8,137 bases of DNA from assembly GCA_017460245.1 (NCBI GenBank), contig JAFUBK010000081.1:1-8137 (forward strand), written 5' to 3'. Position 1 is the first letter of the stretch. Each line of letters opens with the position of its first letter. Below, one piece after another: positions 1-4,319 of this stretch. Source of the stretch: Bacilli bacterium. GTDB lineage: Bacteria > Bacillota_I > Bacilli_A > RF39 > UBA660. The notes under the pieces were generated by a model. The model was not told the DNA's origin and did not search any database. It saw only the letters and a list, made by a program, of their open reading frames with translations. Made by a program: the position numbers and the translations under genes.

Positions 1-81
1 AAACTTTTGTCCAAGTATTATATTTTAATTATTGGTATTGTTTTGATAAGTTATATCTTTAATATTTATAGAGGTATTTAA
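1..81 (+). CDS. 3' end of a membrane-protein gene (partial)
   Basis: The frame is open from base 1 and stops at TAA 79-81, giving 26 C-terminal residues that start K-L-L-S-K and end Y-R-G-I. Residues 6-23 are a nearly unbroken hydrophobic stretch (YYILIIGIVLISYIFNIY) behind a lysine, so this is probably the last transmembrane segment with a very short tail after it. The stop codon abuts the strong hairpin at 80-104, as expected for a real gene end. The 5' part is outside the window and nothing in the fragment identifies the family. It could also be chance open frame in AT-rich DNA, but hydrophobicity, stop position and terminator agree. Confidence 0.55.
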   Translation, partial: KLLSKYYILIIGIVLISYIFNIYRGI

Positions 82-104
82 AAACGTCGTTAACCGACGT
101 TTTT
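80..104. terminator. Bidirectional terminator shared by two convergent genes
   Basis: A perfect 10-bp stem (80-89 AAAAACGTCG, 95-104 CGACGTTTTT) closes a 5-base loop. Each strand ends in a T-run, so it can stop transcription from both sides. The TAA of the plus-strand gene (79-81) overlaps the left arm and the TAA of sspI (90-92, minus) lies in the loop. Confidence 0.8.
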
Positions 105-308
105 TATGTTACTACTAATGGTATTCATAATTGTTTTTTTATTTACTTCATTACTATTTTCCCAAAGTATTTCAAAAAATACTCCCATACCTGGCAAAGC
201 TTCTTCTTCTTTGGTTTCTATAGAAGTATCAATAGCTTTTCGCATTTCTTTTTCATCTGTATCTTTGAAATTGCTGATTATGTAATCTCTAATACTGATG
301 TTTTTCAT
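90..308 (-). CDS. sspI: Small acid-soluble spore protein I (SspI)
   Basis: This 72-residue protein matches the SspI family, minor small acid-soluble proteins of the spore core made in the forespore late in sporulation. They are distinct from the DNA-coating alpha/beta SASPs. Family features seen are an N-terminal I-R-D-Y-I-I-S-N segment (compare LRHAVIAN in Bacillus subtilis, from memory), the signature LPGMGVFFEILWEN at residues 38-51 (compare LPGLGVLFEVIWQH), and a lysine-containing C-terminal helix. Length is about that of the B. subtilis protein (71 aa). The ATG at 306-308 has the SD AGAAAGG (318-324) 9 bases upstream. A forespore-type promoter candidate lies at 331-359. The stop codon sits in the loop of the shared terminator. 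The gene stands alone on its strand between vegetative genes. Confidence 0.9.
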   Translation of the reverse strand: MKNISIRDYIISNFKDTDEKEMRKAIDTSIETKEEEALPGMGVFFEILWENSNEVNKKTIMNTISSNIKNVG

Positions 309-330
309 AAAATCATTCCTTTCTATAATA

Positions 331-359
331 TGTTATGAACAAATTAAAAAATTTTATTC
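331..359 (-). promoter_or_regulatory. Candidate sigma-G type promoter of sspI
   Basis: Read on the minus strand, GAATA (355-359) fits the sigma-G -35 consensus GHATR. After a 17-base spacer, CATAACA (331-337) matches 6 of 7 positions of CATNHTA. A start about 7 bases downstream (near 324) would put the SD AGAAAGG at the very start of the transcript, leaving a usable leader. Consensus values are from memory, and AT-rich DNA gives chance matches. The link to a spore gene is what supports it. Confidence 0.4.
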
Positions 360-387
360 AAATATATATTTTTATAAAAAAATAGTG

Positions 388-393
388 TATAAT
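388..393 (+). promoter_or_regulatory. lemA promoter -10 element
   Basis: A consensus TATAAT at 388-393 lies 29 bases before the preferred lemA start. No convincing -35 box is present 16-18 bases upstream. Transcription starting near 400 would leave a short leader that still carries the GGAGGA SD at 405-410. Confidence 0.5.
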
Positions 394-416
394 GTTAATA
401 GAATGGAGGAATGAGT

Positions 417-968
417 GTGACAATTCTTATTGTTATATTGGTAGTATTAGTACTGCTTGTTATGTATGTTATTGGAACATATAATGGTTTAGTTAACTTA
501 CGCAACAAAGTTAAAGATGGTTGGGCACAAATTGATGTACTTTTAAAAAGAAGAAACGATTTGATTCCTAATTTAGTTGAAACGGTGAAAGGATATGCGA
601 CGCATGAAAAAACTACTTTAGATGAGGTTATTAACGCAAGAAATAAAGCGGTTAATGCATCTACACCTGAAGAAGAAATGAAAGCTGCAGGAGAAGTTAC
701 ACAAGCTTTAGGAAGATTATTTGCTTTATCTGAAAGTTACCCTGATTTAAAAGCTAATACAAACTTTTTAGATTTACAAAACAATTTAAAAGATACTGAA
801 GATAAAATTTCTTATGCGAGACAATTTTATAATGATGCGGTATTAGTTTATAAAAATAAATTAGAAATGTTCCCTTCAAATGTTATTGCTAATATGTTTG
901 GGTTTAAACCAGAAGCTTTCTTTGAAGCTGCCGAAGAAGAAAAGGAAGTACCAAAAGTACAATTTTAG
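417..968 (+). CDS. lemA: LemA family membrane protein
   Basis: LemA proteins are small membrane-anchored helical-bundle proteins, widespread in bacteria and of unresolved cellular role. The preferred start gives 183 aa. Residues 2-21 are one transmembrane segment. It is followed by the family hallmark WAQIDVLLKRRNDLIPNLVE (36-55) and ETVKGYATHEK, then helical repeats, and a C-terminal FPSNVIANMFGF (about 151-162) before an acidic tail ending KVQF. Start choice: ATG 411 directly abuts the SD GGAGGA (405-410), which is too close, while GTG 417 lies 6 bases after it, so GTG is preferred. ATG 411 would add two residues. The gene stands alone, with its own promoter and a terminator that begins inside its stop codon. 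Confidence 0.93.
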   Translation: MTILIVILVVLVLLVMYVIGTYNGLVNLRNKVKDGWAQIDVLLKRRNDLIPNLVETVKGYATHEKTTLDEVINARNKAVNASTPEEEMKAAGEVTQALGRLFALSESYPDLKANTNFLDLQNNLKDTEDKISYARQFYNDAVLVYKNKLEMFPSNVIANMFGFKPEAFFEAAEEEKEVPKVQF

Positions 969-991
969 AACTACGTTGTAGTTCTTTTTTT
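967..991 (+). terminator. lemA terminator
   Basis: The arms AGAACTAC (967-974) and GTAGTTCT (978-985) form an 8-bp stem around a GTT loop, followed by T's to 991. The first two stem bases are the last two bases of the lemA TAG stop. Confidence 0.85.
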
Positions 992-1068
992 GTAATAATT
1001 TATAAAACTTTTGATATACAATTCTTACTTATAATCAGATAGAGAGAAAATTTTAAATACGATATAAC

Positions 1069-1096
1069 AAAAACTCCATTAAGAAGCGGAGTTTTT
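1069..1096. terminator. Terminator of the minus-strand coiled-coil gene (bidirectional)
   Basis: AAAAACTCC (1069-1077) and GGAGTTTTT (1088-1096) form a 9-bp perfect stem around a 10-base loop. On the minus strand it starts 5 bases after the stop codon of the 1102-1371 gene and ends in a T-run. It could also stop plus-strand read-through from lemA. Confidence 0.75.
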
Positions 1097-1101
1097 ATAA
1101 T

Positions 1102-1371
1102 TTACATCATTTGATAATTTGTACTGTTATAAGATGTTGATGAATATGATGAGTTATTTAACATGTTTTCTAGATTAGTTACTCTTTGTTCTAATGATGA
1201 TATTTGATTTTGAATGGTATTTATATCTTGATTTTGTGAATAGTTAGTGTATCCAGCTGTATTTAACGCCATTGGCATTTGAGTATTTTGCATTGGAATT
1301 GGGCCTGGCATTATTGGCATCGCGCCTCCATACATAATTGGACCCATCCCACAGTTTCTATCTTCTTTCAA
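1102..1371 (-). CDS. Small Met/Pro-rich protein with a trimeric-type coiled coil, function unknown
   Basis: I do not recognise this 89-residue protein. Residues 9-36 are rich in Met, Pro and Gly, including P-I-M-P-G-P-I-P-M. A short coiled coil follows with perfect 3-4 spacing of its core residues: I50, I53, I57, L60, V64, L67 and L71. R63-V-T-N-L-E68 matches the R-h-x-x-h-E motif associated with three-stranded coiled coils. Residues 72-89 are a Ser/Tyr/Asn/Thr tail ending Y-Q-M-M. There is no signal peptide or membrane segment, and one cysteine (C7). The start is TTG at 1371, because the SD AAAGGAG (1379-1385) is 7 bases upstream and an in-frame stop (1390-1392) excludes longer versions. The low-complexity arms around a trimer core, and a spore gene nearby, make a spore-coat or other surface role possible, but that is a guess. 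The gene has its own terminator. Confidence 0.75.
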   Translation of the reverse strand: MKEDRNCGMGPIMYGGAMPIMPGPIPMQNTQMPMALNTAGYTNYSQNQDINTIQNQISSLEQRVTNLENMLNNSSYSSTSYNSTNYQMM

Positions 1372-1397
1372 TTTAATTCTCCTTTCGTTCTATTTTA

Positions 1398-1405
1398 ATT
1401 ATATG
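1398..1405 (-). promoter_or_regulatory. -10 element for the minus-strand coiled-coil gene
   Basis: The minus strand reads CATATAAT here. This contains a perfect sigma-A TATAAT and also matches 7 of 8 positions of the sigma-E -10 CATACAAT. Neither a sigma-A -35 (the bases at that position read ATCACA) nor a good sigma-E -35 is present. The expected start near 1391 leaves room for the SD at 1379-1385. Confidence 0.4.
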
Positions 1406-1411
1406 TGTTTG

Positions 1412-1425
1412 TCACATTTTTGTGA
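1412..1425. promoter_or_regulatory. Inverted repeat between divergent promoters, possible operator
   Basis: TCACA (1412-1416) and TGTGA (1421-1425) are perfect inverted arms around TTTT. With flanks this extends to TGTCACA / TGTGATA with one mismatch. It covers the -35 position of the minus-strand promoter and ends 3 bases before the -35 of the trmB promoter, so a bound protein could affect either gene. There is no T-run suited to a terminator and no regulator gene in the window. Confidence 0.3.
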
Positions 1426-1428
1426 TAG

Positions 1429-1457
1429 TGGAAATTATTTTAATAAAATGTTATACT
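1429..1457 (+). promoter_or_regulatory. trmB promoter (extended -10)
   Basis: TGGAAA (1429-1434, 4 of 6 to TTGACA) is followed after 17 bases by TATACT (1452-1457). That is preceded by TG at 1449-1450, giving an extended -10, TGTTATACT. The implied start, about 1464-1468, lies only 5-9 bases before the trmB ATG. Confidence 0.6.
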
Positions 1458-1472
1458 TTTGTTGTTGATAAA

Positions 1473-2099
1473 ATGAGACTTAAAAATGTAAAAGGCGCTT
1501 TAGAATATATTGAAAATTCTGACGTTGTTATAAATAATCCTGAAGATTATAAAGGTAAGTACCAGAGGTTGTTTGGTAATAACAATCCTATTCATTTAGA
1601 AATAGGTACTGGCAAAGGTAATTTTATTATTGAAATGGCAAAAGCGTTACCTAATATTAATTTTATTGGAATGGAGATGTATGATAGTGTTTTGATAAGG
1701 GCTGCTCAAAAACTGGAAAATGAAAACATTCCAAATTTAAAGTTAATTAAGTTTGATGCGACTAATATTGAAAATGTTTTTTCTCATGAAATTTCAAAAT
1801 TATATTTAAATTTTTCTGATCCTTGGCCAAAAAATAGGCATGAACATAGGAGATTAACAAGTGAGCGTTTTTTGAAAAGATATGATAAGATTTTTAAAGA
1901 TACGAAAATCATTGAATTTAAAACAGATAATCGAAAATTATTTGAATATTCGTTAATTTCATTTGTGGGCTATGGCTACAAAATTGAAGATGTTTCTTTA
2001 AACTTACACGAAGATGATGTTTTTAATATTAAAACAGAATATGAAGAGAAATTTTCTTCAAAAGGATATCCTATTTATTTTGTAAAAACCAAAAATTGA
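1473..2099 (+). CDS. trmB: tRNA (guanine-N7-)-methyltransferase TrmB
   Basis: TrmB uses S-adenosylmethionine to make 7-methylguanosine at position 46 of tRNA variable loops, in the cytoplasm. The 208-residue protein has the expected family length and motifs in order: an N-terminal M-R-L-K-N-V, the SAM-binding loop EIGTGKGNF (43-51), the acidic end of the next strand at M-E-M-Y (67-70), the catalytic/tRNA-binding NFSDPWPKNRHEHRRL (113-128), and the C-terminal TEYEEKF (188-194). The frame is open back to a GTG at 1422, but the family's usual start MRLKNV begins at ATG 1473 and the promoter lies between the two, so 1473 is chosen. No SD precedes that ATG and the leader appears very short. No terminator follows, so read-through into the lipoprotein operon is possible. 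Confidence 0.95.
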   Translation: MRLKNVKGALEYIENSDVVINNPEDYKGKYQRLFGNNNPIHLEIGTGKGNFIIEMAKALPNINFIGMEMYDSVLIRAAQKLENENIPNLKLIKFDATNIENVFSHEISKLYLNFSDPWPKNRHEHRRLTSERFLKRYDKIFKDTKIIEFKTDNRKLFEYSLISFVGYGYKIEDVSLNLHEDDVFNIKTEYEEKFSSKGYPIYFVKTKN

Positions 2100-2159
2100 C
2101 ACTTTTTGACATGTAAAGTTATTAAAATACTATAAAAATGATTTAAAGTCTGATATAAT
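2096..2159 (+). promoter_or_regulatory. Promoter region of the envelope operon, with two candidate promoters
   Basis: Two TTGACA boxes lie 10 bases apart, at 2096-2101 (across the trmB stop) and 2106-2111. The second has a TACTAT (2128-2133) at a 16-base spacing. Downstream is a perfect extended -10, TGATATAAT (2151-2159), which may act without a -35. This proximal element implies a start near 2166 and a leader of about 20 bases with the SD. Confidence 0.55.
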
Positions 2160-2187
2160 TTAAATAACCGAGTGCGAGGTGCGAATC

Positions 2188-2784
2188 ATGAAAAAGAAAA
2201 TCTTAGTTTTATGCTTGCTACTACTGATGACCGGCTGCACGATTGTAAGAATTGATACTACTAGTATCGATAATATTGTCGATGTTGTATTATCTAAAGA
2301 TAATAGTTTATACAATCGAGTAGGAATTGGATATAAATATTATGTACCTAGAGGTGTTACATATATCGATAGTAATGAAACTAATGATCGACTTTATTCT
2401 AATGGCGTGTACTATTATTTATATTTGAATGAAATTGGTTATTATTATAAAGATAGCATTAAATATGAAGAAAAAACTTATAAATATTATTCTAGGAAGA
2501 TTCAAAATGGCTCAAAGATTGGTTATTTAGAAATTACAAAGAAAAAAAATTTATATTTAATTGAGTTTGTTTATAATTATGCCAAGATAGAGGCCTTAGT
2601 ACCACTCGATGATATTGAAATGACAGTTTTAAATTCTTCGTACATTTTGTCGACAATAAAATACAACAAGAATATTATAAAATTGTCTTTAGATGATGGT
2701 TTTCTAACAACCACAGAAGAAACTTATGATGAATTTACATCAAAGAAGGAAAGTAATAGTTTCTTAAACTATGAAAAGGAATAG
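2188..2784 (+). CDS. Tyrosine-rich lipoprotein of unknown function
   Basis: The product is a predicted lipoprotein, 198 aa before processing. A lysine-rich N-terminus (M-K-K-K) leads into a hydrophobic core and the lipobox L-M-T-G-C with the lipidated cysteine at 17. It should be anchored to the outer face of the cell membrane. The mature part has no motif I recognise. It is unusually tyrosine-rich (25 Tyr in 198 residues), mostly in residues 42-102 with runs such as V-Y-Y-Y-L-Y-L and G-Y-Y-Y-K, and looks beta-rich. ATG 2188 is chosen because GAGGT (2176-2180) sits 7 bases upstream. An in-frame GTG at 2179 overlaps that SD. It opens a four-gene operon, and the SD of the next gene overlaps its stop codon region. 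Confidence 0.85.
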   Translation: MKKKILVLCLLLLMTGCTIVRIDTTSIDNIVDVVLSKDNSLYNRVGIGYKYYVPRGVTYIDSNETNDRLYSNGVYYYLYLNEIGYYYKDSIKYEEKTYKYYSRKIQNGSKIGYLEITKKKNLYLIEFVYNYAKIEALVPLDDIEMTVLNSSYILSTIKYNKNIIKLSLDDGFLTTTEETYDEFTSKKESNSFLNYEKE

Positions 2785-2794
2785 AGGTGTTAAT

Positions 2795-3544
2795 ATGGGA
2801 TTGATGAACAAACTGAAAAATTTGTTTACTGAAGAAGTTGAAGAAGAAATTGAAGAAGTTGAACCAATCAAAAAAGAAGTTGTCAAGGTTGAAATACCAG
2901 CACCACAAGTAAAAAAGGAAGAACCGGTTATTATAAAGGCTGAAGAATCAGAAATGGCAAAGCCGGTGCATGAAGATACTAAAGAGGAAGAGTATAAGTT
3001 TCCGTTTTTTGCTGATGAGGATTTTGCGGCTTTGGAAAAGAAAGAAGAAAAACCTGTGGAGAAAAAGAGTTCTTATCAAAGACCGCTTTATAAAGCTGAG
3101 TCTAAAGAAGTTTATAATCCGGTTAAAGAGGAAAAGAAAAATTTTAGGCCAACTCCAATTATTTCACCTGTTTATGGTATTTTAGATAAAAATTATCAGA
3201 AAGAAGACATTAAATCTAAAAATACTAAGTTAAGGAGTTATTATGATCCTAAAGAAGCTACAGTTGATGAAATAAGAAATAAGGCATATGGAACACTCGA
3301 AGATGATATTGAAACAACTTTGTTTGGTAAAAAAGAAGAAAATGATTTTACTGAAGAAGAAAATGAAGTAGAAGTTCCTGTTAAAGAGGTTTTAGAAGAA
3401 AAACCACGTCATGGTTCAGACGAACTAACTGATTTGTTGGAAGCTGAACTTACTAAAGAAGAAGATGAAAAACCAAGAAAAATTAGTGATAAAGAATTAT
3501 TTAGTATGATTGATTCTATGTATCAAAAAGGAGATAAAGAATGA
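2795..3544 (+). CDS. Glu-rich protein with amphipathic N-terminus, possible envelope or division scaffold
   Basis: This 249-aa protein has no signal peptide or transmembrane segment and is about 20% Glu (51 residues). Residues 1-11 (MGLMNKLKNLF) could form an amphipathic membrane-binding helix like the start of SepF. Long charged, probably disordered stretches separate three less biased blocks: FRPTPIISPVYGILDKNY (117-134), TVDEIRNKAYGTLEDDIETT (156-175, continuing to G178), and a C-terminal segment with ISDKELFSMIDSMYQ (230-244). The first block recalls, from memory, a short F-x-P-T...S-P-x-Y-G motif in the N-terminal linker of SftA/FtsK-type translocases, but no ATPase domain is present. 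ATG 2795 is chosen because AGAGGTG (2783-2789) lies 5 bases upstream. An in-frame ATG at 2771 lies inside the previous gene without a good SD. It overlaps the next gene by ATGA. The function is unknown and the division link is inference. Confidence 0.85.
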   Translation: MGLMNKLKNLFTEEVEEEIEEVEPIKKEVVKVEIPAPQVKKEEPVIIKAEESEMAKPVHEDTKEEEYKFPFFADEDFAALEKKEEKPVEKKSSYQRPLYKAESKEVYNPVKEEKKNFRPTPIISPVYGILDKNYQKEDIKSKNTKLRSYYDPKEATVDEIRNKAYGTLEDDIETTLFGKKEENDFTEEENEVEVPVKEVLEEKPRHGSDELTDLLEAELTKEEDEKPRKISDKELFSMIDSMYQKGDKE

Positions 3545-3822
3545 TAAGTGCGGTTGATTTTGTAAATATGCTTTTCTATATTGCATTAATAATATTAGTA
3601 ATAGTTTTAATTGTTTTGGCGATTAGAGCTATTCAAACATTAAATAGAGTTGATAGGGTACTTGATGATATAAATCGTAAGTCATCTAAACTTGATGGTG
3701 TGTTTAACATTATCGATGGAGCAACAGATGCTGTTGTGGGTATTAGTGATACAATAGTATCGGTAGTAGCAAATGGAATTGAAAATATATTTAATAGAAA
3801 GAGGGTAAAGAAAGATGAGTAG
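3541..3822 (+). CDS. DUF948/YtxG-like membrane protein
   Basis: The product is 93 aa. Residues 10-30 are one transmembrane segment (L-F-Y-I-A-L-I-I-L-V and on) near the N-terminus. An amphipathic helical region, about 31-84, follows with regularly spaced Ile/Leu/Val (TLNRVDRVLDDINRKSSKL at 33-51), then a basic tail. This architecture, and the ytxH gene directly behind it, match DUF948 proteins such as B. subtilis YtxG, whose molecular function is not known. Its C-terminal domain would face the cytoplasm if the short N-terminus is outside. It overlaps the upstream gene by 4 bases (ATGA), with SD AAAGGAG (3527-3533) 7 bases before the ATG. It also overlaps ytxH by 8 bases, so translation is probably coupled. 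Sequence similarity alone is weak, and the assignment leans on architecture and context. Confidence 0.8.
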   Translation: MISAVDFVNMLFYIALIILVIVLIVLAIRAIQTLNRVDRVLDDINRKSSKLDGVFNIIDGATDAVVGISDTIVSVVANGIENIFNRKRVKKDE

Positions 3823-4252
3823 AAATGGTTTAGGAAAATTTGTTGTAGGGGCAGGTATTGGTGCTGCTTTAGGTTTGCTTTTCGCACCTAAAAAAGGTGA
3901 GGATATGCGTGCTGAGTTAATGAAAAAATTTGATGATTTATTAACTAAAGTAAAAAATATTGATGCTGAAGAGGTTAAAATAACTGTTGAGGAAAAAATT
4001 GAAGATTTAAGAGCTGGTTTGGAAGATTTAAACAAAGAAAAAGTTTTAGCTGAAGCTAAAAAACAAGCCAAAAAACTACAAGCTCAAGCTGAAGAATTAG
4101 TGAATTATGCCATTGAAAAAGGAACTCCTGTCGTTGAAAAATCTGCTAATGCTGTTAAAGCTAAAGTTATTGAAGTTTCTCAGCAGGTTATTGAAAAACT
4201 ATCTGATGAAAAGCCAAAGACTACAAAAAAAACAACTAAAGAAAGTAAATAA
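3815..4252 (+). CDS. ytxH: YtxH family protein
   Basis: YtxH proteins are small, single-pass membrane-associated proteins, linked to general stress in Bacillus, with no known activity. The 145-aa product shows the family signature: a Gly-rich hydrophobic segment at 7-24 (GKFVVGAGIGAALGLLFAPK at 7-26), with G12, G14, G16 and G20 forming a glycine-zipper face, immediately followed by APKKGEDMR. The rest is a long charged helical region, about 29-130, with many Ala/Lys/Glu heptads likely to form a coiled coil, and a Lys/Thr-rich tail (KTTKKTTKESK). The ATG lies within the end of the DUF948 gene (8-base overlap). GAGGGT at 3801-3806 serves as SD. It is the last gene of the operon, with a terminator starting in its stop codon. 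Confidence 0.9.
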   Translation: MSRNGLGKFVVGAGIGAALGLLFAPKKGEDMRAELMKKFDDLLTKVKNIDAEEVKITVEEKIEDLRAGLEDLNKEKVLAEAKKQAKKLQAQAEELVNYAIEKGTPVVEKSANAVKAKVIEVSQQVIEKLSDEKPKTTKKTTKESK

Positions 4253-4273
4253 CCGATTTATATCGGTTTTTTC
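4251..4273 (+). terminator. Terminator of the envelope operon
   Basis: AACCGAT (4251-4257) and ATCGGTT (4262-4268) form a 7-bp perfect stem around TTAT, followed by T's to 4272. The first two stem bases are the AA of the ytxH TAA stop. Confidence 0.85.
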
Positions 4274-4275
4274 TT

Positions 4276-4302
4276 TTGTAAAACTTTTGTTCGTGATATA
4301 AT
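4276..4302 (+). promoter_or_regulatory. Promoter of the Y-family polymerase gene
   Basis: TGATATAAT (4294-4302) is a perfect extended -10. TTGTAA (4276-4281) matches the -35 in 4 of 6 positions but at a short 15-base spacing. The implied start, near 4309, falls at the beginning of the SD AGGTGG (4309-4314), giving a very short leader. Confidence 0.6.
4280..4293 (+). promoter_or_regulatory. Candidate LexA (SOS) box
   Basis: AAAACTTTTGTTCG keeps the core AAC-N4-GTT and the full right half GTTCG of the Bacillus LexA operator CGAAC-N4-GTTCG. The left half differs at its first two bases. It lies directly upstream of the extended -10 of the translesion polymerase, where bound LexA would block the promoter. 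AAACTTTTG also occurs at 1-9 and 1006-1014, so part of the match is ordinary AT-rich sequence. Confidence 0.4.
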
Positions 4303-4319
4303 GGTTATAGGTGGTTTTT

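Noticed and set aside
326..332. CATATTA on the minus strand as the sspI sigma-G -10
   Set aside because: Although it matches CATNHTA fully, the implied start would fall inside the SD, and GAATA would be 22 bases away. CATAACA at 331-337 fits the spacing better.
1011..1096. Possible short RNA between lemA and the minus-strand gene: TATAAT at 1030-1035, ending at the hairpin 1069-1096
   Set aside because: TTGATA at 1011-1016 is only 13 bases from the TATAAT, too close for a promoter, there is no extended -10, and the hairpin is explained as the terminator of the minus-strand gene.
2795..2863. SepF itself
   Set aside because: Only the short N-terminal helix is similar. The SepF core domain is absent, and the rest of the protein is charged low-complexity sequence with different conserved blocks.
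2970..3185. Plus-strand frame of 71 codons inside the Glu-rich gene, rich in Arg/Lys/Leu
   Set aside because: It is a frame-shifted reading of GAA/AAA-rich codons, starts without an SD and breaks no gap in the operon.
3633..4071. Minus-strand open frames of 84 and 129 codons opposite the DUF948 and ytxH genes
   Set aside because: They lie antisense to two well-supported coupled genes, have no good SD, and their Ser/Phe/Ile-rich composition is typical of a shadow frame.
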